Positions 17,192 through 25,067 of a DNA stretch of 43,751 nucleotides are shown here, one piece after another. Each line of letters starts with the position of its first letter. The first letter of the stretch is position 1. The position numbers and the translations under genes were made by a program. Source of the DNA: Alterirhizorhabdus solaris (GTDB lineage: Bacteria; Pseudomonadota; Alphaproteobacteria; Sphingomonadales; Sphingomonadaceae); the NCBI RefSeq assembly GCF_007785815.1, contig NZ_VNIM01000028.1, positions 1 to 43,751 on the forward strand, read 5' to 3'. The notes beneath the pieces were generated by a model that was not told the DNA's origin, ran no database searches, and saw only the letters and a list, made by a program, of their open reading frames with translations.

Positions 17192-17412
17192 GTTCGGCGC
17201 GGTTCGACACGACGTTCAGCTTCGCCAAATATCACGCCAACTGCCGCATCGAATGTGCCTGTGGGCGTATCGTCACGCTGCCCCCCGCGCATCTGCAGCG
17301 GATGTTTCCGATGCCGCTGACGCTGGTCGAAGCCCGGCGGCGGCTGGTTTGCGGCGGCTGTGGCGAGCGTGGCCGGGCGAAGATGATCCCGGTCCCGATG
17401 GCACGGCGCTGA
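17188..17412 (+). CDS. Small zinc-ribbon protein, 74 residues
   Basis: A GTG at 17188 overlaps the previous stop (GTGA). The product reads 'ARFDTTFSFAKYHANC' followed by ECACG and, 35 residues later, CGGCGERGR. Two pairs of cysteines spaced this way form a typical zinc ribbon, probably for nucleic-acid binding or structural support. The end is nine bases from the stop of the convergent leftward operon. Confidence 0.65.
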   Translation: MSSARFDTTFSFAKYHANCRIECACGRIVTLPPAHLQRMFPMPLTLVEARRRLVCGGCGERGRAKMIPVPMARR

Positions 17413-17420
17413 CGGCCGCG

Positions 17421-17897
17421 TCACGTCGCGTCGATCAGCATCTGCTGAAAGATCAGCCGCGGCGACATCCGCGCGACCGGCGCCCGCCGCTTCGTGGCGA
17501 TCAGCATCGGGAGGACAGCATGGCCCTCGTCGGTCAGCGCCAGTCCGTCGAACGGCCCGCTACCGTGGGAGACCAGGCCGATGCTCGGCAGCCACAGAGG
17601 ATACTGCCGCCAGAAGGTCGCGCCGTAGCTGGCGAGGCCCTCGACAGGCGCGATCCGCTCAAGCGGCTTGATCGCGCCGAGCACCTCGGACATCAGGTCG
17701 AGCTGCTCGTCGGCGGCGAAGTCGCTGCGCATGCCGAGCCGGCCGCGCCAGAAGGCATCGCGGACCGAGGCATAGCAGGTGCCGTCCTCTTCGACCCAGC
17801 CGACCGTGCCGTCGCGGTCGGCAACCGGCTGCAGCCAGTAGCCCCATGGGGCGGCAGGGTCATACTGGTCGGCGTAGGCGATGACGTTCGTCATCAT
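17421..17897 (-). CDS. Unknown protein, paralogue of its upstream neighbour (copy 2)
   Basis: The 158-residue protein starts MMTNVIAYADQYDPAAPWG after GGGAG at six-base spacing. It is the last gene of the leftward run. It shares three blocks with the neighbouring gene at 17964-18491: the opening DPAxPWGxWLxPV, a central SVRxAFxxxRL, and a C-terminal 'ALTDEGHAVLPML' that resembles the wing of a winged-helix fold. The family is not recognised. The two are diverged tandem duplicates, similar in motif order but clearly different in sequence. Confidence 0.65.
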   Translation of the reverse strand: MMTNVIAYADQYDPAAPWGYWLQPVADRDGTVGWVEEDGTCYASVRDAFWRGRLGMRSDFAADEQLDLMSEVLGAIKPLERIAPVEGLASYGATFWRQYPLWLPSIGLVSHGSGPFDGLALTDEGHAVLPMLIATKRRAPVARMSPRLIFQQMLIDAT

Positions 17898-17963
17898 AAA
17901 GATCTCCCTGGTGTCCGCCCGAGAAGTCGGACGGTAATGGCGAATGAGTTTTTCAGGCAATAC

Positions 17964-18491
17964 TTATTGCTCATCTTGTGCAGACGGTGCCGGGAGCCGC
18001 TTCTGATGGCGGCGACGCTCGAAGCGCGGGACGAGGTGGCGGTCCGGATCAGGGATCCACTGCTGTCGTTTGCCCGTCTCGGGATCGGGCATGGTCTCCT
18101 TGAGCATGGTGAGCACGGCGGTGCCCTCGTCGGTCAGCGTGATCAGCTCGAACGGGGTCGCGCCGTGGTCGATGAGGTGCAGCGACGACAGCCAGTAGAG
18201 GCTGTGCGCGAACCACAGGCCGTTGCCGTCGAAGATGGTGGCAAGCGGTGCGCGCTCGGTCTGCGGCACGGTGATCTGGCGGAGCACGACCGCCATCCGG
18301 TCGAGGCTTTCGTGGATCAGCCGCTCCTCGCAAGCGCAGACGTTGAGCCGGGCGACGAAGAAGGCGTGGCGCACGCTCGTCCACACGCGGCCCTGACGAT
18401 CCTCGAGATGGTGGAAGCGGTTGTCCCGAGTTACCGGGTGCAGCCAGTGCCCCCATGGCTTGGCGGGGTCGTGGCGTTCGGCGTAGTTCAT
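17964..18491 (-). CDS. Unknown protein, paralogue of its downstream neighbour (copy 1)
   Basis: The 175-residue protein starts MNYAERHDPAKPWGHWLHPV, and its ATG overlaps the previous gene's stop. It shares with the gene at 17421-17897 the DPAxPWGxWLxPV opening, 'VWTSVRHAFFVARL' and 'TLTDEGTAVLTML'. It has a longer, basic C-terminal tail (HLVPRFERRRHQKRL) that could bind nucleic acid. I infer possible DNA-binding from the LTDEG wing-like block and the tail; nothing more specific can be said. Confidence 0.65.
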   Translation of the reverse strand: MNYAERHDPAKPWGHWLHPVTRDNRFHHLEDRQGRVWTSVRHAFFVARLNVCACEERLIHESLDRMAVVLRQITVPQTERAPLATIFDGNGLWFAHSLYWLSSLHLIDHGATPFELITLTDEGTAVLTMLKETMPDPETGKRQQWIPDPDRHLVPRFERRRHQKRLPAPSAQDEQ

Positions 18492-18829
18492 GATGCTGTC
18501 CTGTCTGCCGCATGCGGGCGGCGATGATCCTGGTGGTGAGGTTCGGGGTGCCCGGCGGGCCTGACGGTGCCGCAGCGGCCGCGGACGATCGCCCACGCCC
18601 AGCGGTCGATCGCATGGGCGCCATCGGCGACGATCGGATGCGGGACGGCGACATGCGCGGCGGGGCACGCCCTGCGCACGAACGCGATGATGTCGCGGGT
18701 GCCGCTGCCGGCGGGCTGATGTTGCCACCACATGCCCGCGATGGCGGCGACGACGAGCAGCATGATCGCTGCCCTGAACACGAACGGCAGGCGCCGACCC
18801 CTCGTCACCCACCGCTCGATCTGCTTCAT
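18488..18829 (-). CDS. Small membrane-anchored protein, 113 residues
   Basis: The start is the ATG at 18829 behind GGAGG about nine bases upstream. After a basic opening (MKQIERWVTRGRRL) there is one membrane segment at about 17-33 (VFRAAIMLLVVAAIAGMWW). A soluble part follows ('IIAFVRRACPAAHVAVPHP', 'DRWAWAIVRGRCG') with two cysteines, and a His-rich tail. I do not recognise the family. Its stop overlaps the start of the next gene. Confidence 0.5.
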   Translation of the reverse strand: MKQIERWVTRGRRLPFVFRAAIMLLVVAAIAGMWWQHQPAGSGTRDIIAFVRRACPAAHVAVPHPIVADGAHAIDRWAWAIVRGRCGTVRPAGHPEPHHQDHRRPHAADRTAS

Positions 18830-18841
18830 CTCTAATTTCCT

Positions 18842-18922
18842 CCGACACATTGCTGTCGGGAATCCTGTCCCTCCGCTCCCTCCACGCCTGTCCTCGCGGC
18901 CGCTGGCTGCCAGCCAGCGGCC
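18842..18922 (-). promoter_or_regulatory. Two hairpins between operon genes
   Basis: Two perfect inverted repeats lie in the only real gap of the leftward run. CCGACA...TGTCGG sits at about 18842-18860, directly before the GGAGG of the 113-residue gene. GGCCGCTGGCT/AGCCAGCGGCC (18898-18922), with a 3-base loop, follows the stop of the upstream gene. Neither has a T tract, so they look more like processing, stability or attenuation elements than simple terminators. Confidence 0.5.
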
Positions 18923-18930
18923 TGACGATG

Positions 18931-19461
18931 TCAGCCCTGCTCGAGGGCGAGCTCCATGCAGGCATCGCCTTCGACGACCATCATCAGCTCGGCGAGACCA
19001 CGGCCGAGCCCTTCCATACGGCCGACGCTGTCGGTCCACGGCGGGTCGCACAGCACGAGACCATCGGGATCGAGGCAGACCGCCGGGCCGTCCCCTTCCA
19101 CGGCCACGAAGAATGGCCGCCGGTCATGCGTCCGGCAGAACACATAATCCTCGAGCGTCTCGGCGCTGCCGCCCTCGTCCATCACGATGTCGAAGGTGAA
19201 CTCCCGGCCGCTGCCCTCGACGACCGACGTGCGCAGGATGATGGCATCCTGCCCGGTCAGCTCGACCATGAAGCAGACCTCCTCGAGCGAGAGGCTGGGC
19301 GCATCGCCGATGGCCAGCACGGATATCCCCATGGCCGGAAGCCAGATCCGGCAGAGCGATGCCGCCGGGCCATCCGGTTCGAAGATCACCGGGCCATGCA
19401 GGTGCCGCATGATGGCGATACAGGCGCGCACTTCCGGCTGGGTCAGGTCGGGCCAGGCCAT
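18931..19461 (-). CDS. Unknown acidic protein, 176 residues
   Basis: The ATG at 19461 overlaps the preceding gene's stop (ATGA). The protein opens MAWPDLTQPEVRACIAIMRH and is acidic, with alternating strands such as 'GREFTFDIVMDEGGSAETLE' and 'RPFFVAVEGDGPAVCLDPDG'. There are five or more cysteines in total but no pattern of a metal site. It has no signal peptide and no recognised family. It is third in the run, before the hairpin-containing gap. Confidence 0.6.
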   Translation of the reverse strand: MAWPDLTQPEVRACIAIMRHLHGPVIFEPDGPAASLCRIWLPAMGISVLAIGDAPSLSLEEVCFMVELTGQDAIILRTSVVEGSGREFTFDIVMDEGGSAETLEDYVFCRTHDRRPFFVAVEGDGPAVCLDPDGLVLCDPPWTDSVGRMEGLGRGLAELMMVVEGDACMELALEQG

Positions 19462-20030
19462 CAGCCCCGCCCGTCATGCGCGTCGAGATACGCCGCCCAC
19501 TCGGTGGCCAGCACCGCCTTGGCGCCGGGCTTCGTCAGGTCGCTGAAGCGGCCGAAGGTCGCCTGCGTCGAGAGCGTCCGGCAGATCGCCAGCAGATGGG
19601 CATGGTTGGGCGCCGCCCGACCGGCAAGTGCGGGCACGTGGAAGATCGCGATGCACGCCAGCGAGCGCCGTTCGCACAGCGCCTCATAGGCGAAGTTCGT
19701 CGCCAGCATCCACGCCCGGTGTGTCGGCACCTCGTCGCCGAACCGCAGCGTGGTGTTGGTCAGCAGATCGACCTGCTCGGGGAGCAGCTGCGCTTCGTAC
19801 AGACGCACGAGCGCGGCGATGTCGGTCAGCTGCTCGGACGCGCGCCTGGGCAGCAGCACCCCATGCGCGAAGCAGTTGGGCTCGATCGATCCATGAAGCG
19901 CCAGCCGCCGGGCGATCGCCTCGCCCGGGCGGTTGCGCTTGCCGGCATGCACCGACTGGATGACGCCGTGGGCGATGTCGACACCGAGCTCGGTCGCCAG
20001 CTTCAGCCGCTCTGCGTTATAGTCGCCCAT
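19461..20030 (-). CDS. Unknown protein, 189 residues, possible relaxase-like His motif
   Basis: The ATG at 20030 overlaps the first gene's stop, and its stop overlaps the next start. The product opens MGDYNAERLKLATELGVDIA. One segment, 'SLACIAIFHVPALAGRAAPN' followed by HAHLLAI, loosely resembles the His-x-His region of MobA/MobL relaxases, but the rest of that domain is not visible, so this is a weak inference. No membrane segment is present. Confidence 0.6.
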   Translation of the reverse strand: MGDYNAERLKLATELGVDIAHGVIQSVHAGKRNRPGEAIARRLALHGSIEPNCFAHGVLLPRRASEQLTDIAALVRLYEAQLLPEQVDLLTNTTLRFGDEVPTHRAWMLATNFAYEALCERRSLACIAIFHVPALAGRAAPNHAHLLAICRTLSTQATFGRFSDLTKPGAKAVLATEWAAYLDAHDGRG

Positions 20031-20536
20031 CAGAGCGCTCCCACCAGCTGGCGGAGGCGGGCATTGGCCGCATCGCAGCCGCGGCGGCGCTGCCGTGCGT
20101 CGAGCGGTCCGTCCGCCCAGGCCTCGATACGGCCGTCACCGACCTCGAAGTGCAGCGGCGATACCGGATCGAGTGGGATCAGGCGGGCGGCGCCGTCACC
20201 GCGCGGCAGCCAAAGCTGGAAATCGGCATGATACAGCATCTTCCACGATAGCCGGACGCCGACGGTGAAGACGGGCGGCGCGACCCCGGCCGAATCGAAG
20301 CGGGCGCAGACCAGATCGGCCTCGCGCTCGTCGCACAGCCGCTCGAGCAGCCCGTGCGAGATCGTGCCGCTGGTCGGCACGGCGGCGACGAGGACGCGGT
20401 CGTGCCGGGCATAGCGACCGGGCAGGCTGGTATCCGGCAGGACCGTCTCGCCGGTCAGGATCGTGGCGACGGCATGCGCGACGCGCGCGGCGGCAACGCC
20501 GGCCGAAGCCGGCCGGCACATGATGGTGGTGTTCAA
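20030..20536 (-). CDS. Unknown protein, 168 residues, first gene of the leftward run
   Basis: The reading frame begins at TTG (20536), eight bases after AAGGA; the in-frame ATG at 20521 is an alternative. The product reads MNTTIMCRPASAGVAAARVA, then 'HDRVLVAAVPTSGTISHGLL' and 'ADFQLWLPRGDGAARLIPLD', an alpha/beta pattern without recognised motifs. It heads a run of six genes with overlapping or very close boundaries. The 190-bp gap to the divergent gene at 20729 should contain the operon promoter. Confidence 0.6.
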   Translation of the reverse strand: MNTTIMCRPASAGVAAARVAHAVATILTGETVLPDTSLPGRYARHDRVLVAAVPTSGTISHGLLERLCDEREADLVCARFDSAGVAPPVFTVGVRLSWKMLYHADFQLWLPRGDGAARLIPLDPVSPLHFEVGDGRIEAWADGPLDARQRRRGCDAANARLRQLVGAL

Positions 20537-20728
20537 GGGGCATGTCCTTCAGGAGCGTGTTGACGCTTCTTCTCCCGGGCTTTTTCTCACCCGTCAGCGA
20601 AGCATCTGCTCCTTCCAGACCCCCAGTTCTGATACCTAACTTCGGGAGCCATGCCGCTACGGCTTGCGAACGAAGCGCTAGGTGCGCGGAGTTGCAGGCA
20701 GCGCATGCCACGGAATAGGAATCTGGGA

Positions 20729-21829
20729 ATGCGTGCACCATACGATCCGAGGCTCGCCGGGCCGCCGTCCCGATACTCGCCCGCAACGGGGGCCGGTGCG
20801 CTGAATCGGTTCGAGGGGCTGGTGAAGTTGAGGCTGGGCCATGCGGCCTTCGGAAGCATGCTCCTACCGGAACTTATATTCGTGAAGCTGGGCGGCTGGC
20901 GGTTCTATCAGCCCAGCTTCTTCGGCCCACCCGTGTTGGCTTTCAATATCAGGCCGGGGCTCCATGTCTCGAGCTTCAACGTCGATGTGGGTGGCCCCCG
21001 CGAGACGGTTCCGACCCGGCTAATCATCGAGATCCAGTCCGACGGCCTCGTCCGCCGTTTTGATGATGGCGCCCAACTCTATCGATGTGTCATCCAAGGC
21101 CCCTCGCGACTACTGCGGTATTCGTCGGGTCGGTGTTCGCGTCGGGCGGATGACGATTTCGAGCTTATCCTCTCGCACATAACGAACCCGGCCGCGTTTG
21201 CCGGCATTCGAGGCAGCTTCGAACTACGGTCGTCCGGGTGGAACCTGCAAGGCACGAGGGAACTTGCCAACGTCGCCTACGCCTATCTGACGAGCCTGCC
21301 GTCGGTCGCGTCCGAGGAGGATCTGCGGCGCATTGCGATGTCATCCGATGCGGTGATCCGCTTCCAGACGACGTCCAGCCGGCCGCGCGAGGAGACCCTC
21401 GAACTAGCAGTTTATCGAGAAAGCACGACCGGCCGGACAGCGCGCCTTCCCGTGAGCGTCGCCACTGATCTGCTGGCCCCGCCACATTTGCTGATCCATC
21501 GGCCACTCGGCGACCAAGCCTATTACGAGGTTGTGGGTCCGGAGATCTATCGCGTCGGGGTGCAGCCCGGCGTGACACTTGCCTATGCGAATGCCACTGC
21601 GACGGTTGATCCGGGTTCCTTAAAGCGGTTCGACTACGTCGTGGTTGGAGACGCTTCCACGCTGAATGGGCTGGCCGCACCTTACGACGAGGAGGAGACA
21701 AGGGAGGTTGTCCACATCGAAAGGCTCGATGTCGGCCTCGACCTTTTTGATTTCTGGCAGGCGAACCAGAACAGCGATCAGGTTTCTAATCGCTCGCCCG
21801 AGCAGCGGATGTTCTCGGTCCCGGCATGA
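20729..21829 (+). CDS. Unknown 366-residue protein at the island's right edge
   Basis: The frame is open from 20651, but AGGA lies seven bases before the ATG at 20729, which is preferred. The product reads MRAPYDPRLAGPPSRYSPAT, then 'FEGLVKLRLGHAAFGSMLLP', 'TRLIIEIQSDGLVRRFDDGA' and, late, 'VTLAYANATATVDPGSLKRF'. It is soluble, has no signal peptide, looks alpha/beta, and is not a family I recognise. It is the last gene before the right attachment repeat, transcribed away from the six-gene run. Lower GC and irregular codon use compared with the flanking rluE suggest acquired DNA. Confidence 0.7.
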   Translation: MRAPYDPRLAGPPSRYSPATGAGALNRFEGLVKLRLGHAAFGSMLLPELIFVKLGGWRFYQPSFFGPPVLAFNIRPGLHVSSFNVDVGGPRETVPTRLIIEIQSDGLVRRFDDGAQLYRCVIQGPSRLLRYSSGRCSRRADDDFELILSHITNPAAFAGIRGSFELRSSGWNLQGTRELANVAYAYLTSLPSVASEEDLRRIAMSSDAVIRFQTTSSRPREETLELAVYRESTTGRTARLPVSVATDLLAPPHLLIHRPLGDQAYYEVVGPEIYRVGVQPGVTLAYANATATVDPGSLKRFDYVVVGDASTLNGLAAPYDEEETREVVHIERLDVGLDLFDFWQANQNSDQVSNRSPEQRMFSVPA

Positions 21830-21965
21830 GAGGCTGCAGTGATGCTTTGCCAAGGTCACGCTGCTAGAATTCCATTCCGACACGACGGCTAAGCCATTGA
21901 TATACCATAGCGTGAACAAAGCGCGTGTTGTCGGAACGGACGTTGATTTCATTTGATTCTCATAC

Positions 21966-22014
21966 GACTCTTAATCAGCGGGTCCTTGGTTCGAGCCCAA
22001 GTGCGTCCACCATA
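21966..22014 (+). repeat. Attachment-site copy 2: 3' half of tRNA-Lys(CTT)
   Basis: This is an exact copy of 4221-4269, including the CTT anticodon loop, T-arm, acceptor strand and encoded CCA. The bases before it supply GGACG (about 21940), which could pair with CGTCC, but no D-arm, so I do not call an intact tRNA. The following terminator and the housekeeping genes beyond suggest this copy marks the chromosomal side of the junction. Confidence 0.85.
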
Positions 22015-22020
22015 GTTTAC

Positions 22021-22054
22021 AAGGCCTTGCAGCGATGCAGGGCCTTTTTCTTTT
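22021..22054 (+). terminator. Intrinsic terminator, probably that of the original tRNA gene
   Basis: AAGGCCTTGCA (22021-22031) pairs with TGCAGGGCCTT (22036-22046) around a GCGA tetraloop with one wobble position, followed by TTTCTTTT. It lies seven bases after the tRNA 3' end. The next 296 bp to rluE contain no recognised gene. Confidence 0.85.
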
Positions 22055-22350
22055 GGGACGCCCCCTCGCCCTCCCCTCTCTTGGCTTCGACGATCTCGGC
22101 GGGCTTTCCCACCGTGCGACGTTCGTCCTATCGTGTCGCGGAGGCTGTCGGTGTCACCGCACCGTCCCGCGAGGCTACGTCACGTTTGCAGGCCGATCGA
22201 CTAGACATCGACCACTCAGCGACAGCTTTGGCGACCCTGAAAGCGGTCGCTTGTGCATGCGCAGAGGGTTTGCGGGGGGAACCGGGGTGCAGCCTATCCT
22301 GGCGGCGGCATGCAGCAGAGGACACGGCCGCTGTCGAACGATATGAGCGC

Positions 22351-22923
22351 ATGATGGCCCGGCTGCTCCTGTTCAACAAACCTTTCGGGGTCTTGTCACA
22401 ATTCACCGACCGCGGATCGCCGACGGTTCGGTCGACATTGTCGGACTTCATCGAGGCGAAAGGCGTCTACCCTGCCGGGAGGCTCGATCGGGACAGCGAG
22501 GGCTTGCTGCTGTTATGCGATGACGGGCGACTGCAGGCGCGGATTGCCGATCCGCGCTTCAAGATGCCCAAGACATACCTGGTGCAGGTCGAAGGTGAGC
22601 CGCAGGAGCCGGAACTGGAGCGCTTGCGGCGCGGCGTCCGGCTGAACGATGGCATGACCCTGCCTGCCGTTGTTGATTGCATCCAGGCGCCGGACCTTTG
22701 GCCGCGTGATCCGCCGATACGCCAGCGCAGGCTCATCCCCGATAGCTGGCTCAGAGTCACCATCCGCGAAGGGCGCAACCGGCAGGTGCGCCGAATGACG
22801 GCGGCGGTCGGGTTACCTACCTTGAGGCTGATCCGCTGGTCGATCGGCGACTGGTCTGTCGCTGGAATCGCGCCGGGCCAGTTCGAGGAATTGCTCATTC
22901 GTCAGGGTTCCGAGTTTCAATGA
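22351..22923 (+). CDS. rluE: 23S rRNA pseudouridine synthase RluE
   Basis: RluE isomerises U2457 of 23S rRNA. The protein starts MMARLLLFNKPFGVLSQF, the strongly conserved KPFGVLxQF opening of the RluE/RsuA branch. The catalytic motif GRLDRDSEGLLLL carries Asp46. The later EGRNRQVRRM motif binds RNA. The length (190 residues) matches RluE-type enzymes that lack the S4 domain. The open frame extends upstream to 21925, through the tRNA remnant, but homology begins at the ATG pair (22351/22354). The stop overlaps the ATG of rlmJ, so the two rRNA-modifying enzymes are coupled. Confidence 0.92.
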   Translation: MMARLLLFNKPFGVLSQFTDRGSPTVRSTLSDFIEAKGVYPAGRLDRDSEGLLLLCDDGRLQARIADPRFKMPKTYLVQVEGEPQEPELERLRRGVRLNDGMTLPAVVDCIQAPDLWPRDPPIRQRRLIPDSWLRVTIREGRNRQVRRMTAAVGLPTLRLIRWSIGDWSVAGIAPGQFEELLIRQGSEFQ

Positions 22924-23756
22924 ATTATCGCCACTCCTTCCATGCCGGCAACAGCGCCGACGTCGTGAAGCACAGCCTGCTGATCGCGCTTGTCCGGGCC
23001 TTGCAGCAGAAGCAGGGCGCGTTGACCCTGATCGACACCCATGCCGGCTGCGGGCTTTACGACCTTGGCGGCGAGCAGGCTCAACGCACTGGTGAAGCCG
23101 CTCAGGGCGTGCTGCGGGCCTTTGCCGGTTCGACCCCGGTGTTGAACGACTATCGCGCGATCGTAGGGGCGGTGAATGTCGGGGCGGAGCCGCGTCTCTA
23201 TCCCGGCTCGCCGCAGTTCCTGGCACACCTTCTGCGCCCGCAGGACGTGCTGATCCTCAACGAAAAGCATCCCGAGGACGCCGCCGCCCTGCGCGGCGTG
23301 ATGCGCGGTACGCTGGCCGCCGTGCATGAGCGCGATGCCTACGAGCTCTGGCTGGCGATGCTTCCGACCCGCACCGGTCGCGGCGTGGTGGTGGTGGATC
23401 CGCCATATGAGCAAGCGGACGAACGCGCACGCATCACCGGCACCCTCGCCGCGGCGCACCGTAAATGGGCGCATGGCGTATCGATGATCTGGTATCCGCT
23501 CAAAGACCGCGCGACGCATCAGCGGTGGAAGGGCGACTTGCGCAGGCTCGGCATCCCGAAATTCATGTCGGTGGAGCATTGGCTGTACGATGCCGATCAG
23601 CCCGGCATCTATAATGGCGCGGGTCTCTTTATCGTCAATCCGCCCTATGCCTTCACGCAGGCGCTGCCGCCTCTGCTGGAGGCCCTCCGCGATGCACTGG
23701 CGCCCGAAGGGCACAGGGGCAGGATCACGGCGACCTGGCTGGACCAGCAAGGGTAA
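22920..23756 (+). CDS. rlmJ: 23S rRNA adenine-N6 methyltransferase RlmJ
   Basis: RlmJ methylates A2030 of 23S rRNA. The 278-residue product starts MNYRHSFHAGNSADVVKHSL, the family's fixed opening. The SAM-binding 'IDTHAGCGLYDL' and the catalytic DPPY in 'VVVVDPPYEQ' (about 158-165) are present, and a second NPPY block lies near the C-terminus. Length and motif order are complete. The start overlaps the rluE stop by ATGA. Confidence 0.95.
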   Translation: MNYRHSFHAGNSADVVKHSLLIALVRALQQKQGALTLIDTHAGCGLYDLGGEQAQRTGEAAQGVLRAFAGSTPVLNDYRAIVGAVNVGAEPRLYPGSPQFLAHLLRPQDVLILNEKHPEDAAALRGVMRGTLAAVHERDAYELWLAMLPTRTGRGVVVVDPPYEQADERARITGTLAAAHRKWAHGVSMIWYPLKDRATHQRWKGDLRRLGIPKFMSVEHWLYDADQPGIYNGAGLFIVNPPYAFTQALPPLLEALRDALAPEGHRGRITATWLDQQG

Positions 23757-23917
23757 GCGTGGCCCCGGATCCGGTCATCCAGATCCATTCGCCACGCTGG
23801 TCCGCTTTCAGGTGATCGGCCGACTTGCTACAAGGGTGGACTTCGTACGCATTCGGCTTTGCGCCGACGGTGGGTCAGCGGCGCAGCGTGTTTCAGTCCT
23901 CATCCCGGCCGGTCACG

Positions 23918-24238
23918 TCAATTGCCTTCGGCATCGACCGTGAACGTCACCGGCTTGCCGCGTGTCGTCGGCTCCCAGCCGGCCGACAGAGCCGCGCGCA
24001 CGCACCGGGAAATCGTCGCGCCGTCGAGTTGCAGACGACCGCGCGGCAGGCCCTTCAACAGGCGCTTGGACGGCGGAAATTCGACCCATGCTTCGCGCTT
24101 GGCGCCGTGCTGGAGGAGCGAAATCGTCATCCCCTTCCAGCCCTCGTCATCGGACTGGTGCGGTTCGCGTTGAAGGTGCCAATCATATGTGGCGCCATCG
24201 ACATCGATGGTGCCGCCGTTGCTTTGCGGTTTTGACAT
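23918..24238 (-). CDS. Conserved small hypothetical protein, 106 residues
   Basis: The ATG at 24238 follows AAGG by eight bases. The product opens MSKPQSNGGTIDVDGATYDW and looks like a small beta-rich protein with a basic centre (WVEFPPSKRLLKGLPRGRLQ) and an acidic end. It has no signal, membrane segment or catalytic motif. It is transcribed toward rlmJ, from which it is separated by 161 bp. Function unknown. Confidence 0.75.
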   Translation of the reverse strand: MSKPQSNGGTIDVDGATYDWHLQREPHQSDDEGWKGMTISLLQHGAKREAWVEFPPSKRLLKGLPRGRLQLDGATISRCVRAALSAGWEPTTRGKPVTFTVDAEGN

Positions 24239-24656
24239 GTCGCGACCTTAGCAGCTTCGCGCGTCGTGACACAAACCCCCGGCCGAATACGCTCGAAGCC
24301 GATGCAGGCGGGGGGGGGGCGGACGATCTGCTTTCATCGGAGGTGGGATTACCCCCCGCCACCGTAGGCGTGTCGCAGGGTTGGTCGGTTACGTTCTACT
24401 GCCCTGCCAGCAACGCCAGTTGCGATCGCTGGCTATCGGTGAGGCGAAAGATCGCTGACTGGCCTGCGGTCGCAGCGATATCGTCGCCCCGCATCGTGCT
24501 GTCGGCGGGGGTGATGGGTCCCCTGCGGACCGTCCGCCGGTAGCCGGCACCAGATTGGCGAGGCCTAGCGCTCGACATGGGTCTGATATGTCCCGTTTTT
24601 AGATTTCGCTAACCATAGGTCGGGCGAGCGTCTCTGGAGAGCCGGAGGTAACCACC
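24239..24656. other. 418-bp gap with a G run and a possible gene remnant
   Basis: Ten consecutive G lie at 24310-24319. On the minus strand, 24396-24500 reads 'DIAATAGQSAIFRLTDSQRS' then QLALLAGQ before a stop, which looks like the end of a helix-turn-helix or regulator gene without its beginning. Otherwise no gene is seen. GGAGG at 24643-24647 belongs to the next gene. Confidence 0.4.
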
Positions 24657-25067
24657 GTGCCCATGGACATCGCTTTTGGCTCGCCTGCTTTCTTCCTGAT
24701 GCTGACGGGTGGCTTGGGAGCTTCCGTGGGGAATGCACTCGCTCGCCGCGATGGACCTTCGGCGCTGGCGATGACGGTGGCCGCTGTCGGGACGTCACAC
24801 CTCGCAGAACTGCCGGTTCCGCTCCTGGTTTTGGGCTGCACGGCCCTGATGGCTGCCCTCACGATGTCGTTGATCGCCCTGCTGCGGCGGTGCATCGACG
24901 ATAGCGACGCCTTTCGAACCGGCACGATCGGCACCATGGCGATGGCCTTGTTGCTCATTGCACACCAGGAAGGCGCGCTTCCATCGGCCGCGGCCCGCCT
25001 CGGCGATCGATCTCTGGCCGTTGGTGGCCAGCTTCATCTACAGATCGAGACTCTCCTTCGCGACTGA
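24657..25067 (+). CDS. Small integral membrane protein, 136 residues
   Basis: A GTG start at 24657 has GGAGG nine bases upstream. The product begins MPMDIAFGSPAFFLMLTGGL and has about three hydrophobic segments (about 8-28, 48-72, 85-100). They are joined by short charged loops ('RRCIDDSDAFRTG') and end in a soluble tail. There are no transport or enzyme motifs. It appears monocistronic. Confidence 0.6.
   Translation: MPMDIAFGSPAFFLMLTGGLGASVGNALARRDGPSALAMTVAAVGTSHLAELPVPLLVLGCTALMAALTMSLIALLRRCIDDSDAFRTGTIGTMAMALLLIAHQEGALPSAAARLGDRSLAVGGQLHLQIETLLRD

Larger units (their letters stand above)
4221..22014. mobile_element. Integrated genomic island bounded by 49-bp tRNA-derived repeats
   Basis: The island is bounded by two exact 49-bp direct copies of a tRNA 3' end. 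It contains a crippled integrase at its left edge, several broken genes, a defence cluster and a run of unknown small genes, and no conjugation or phage structural genes that I can recognise. The right flank continues with conserved housekeeping genes (rluE, rlmJ). These features define a non-self-mobile, tRNA-integrated island of about 17.7 kb. The exact limits depend on which element owns the integrase at 2788-4065. Confidence 0.75.

Noticed and set aside
21936-22014. Complete tRNA-Lys gene ending at the second repeat
   Set aside because: GGACG at about 21940 could pair with the acceptor strand, but the sequence between has no D-arm and no anticodon 5' stem, so it is a 3' fragment only.
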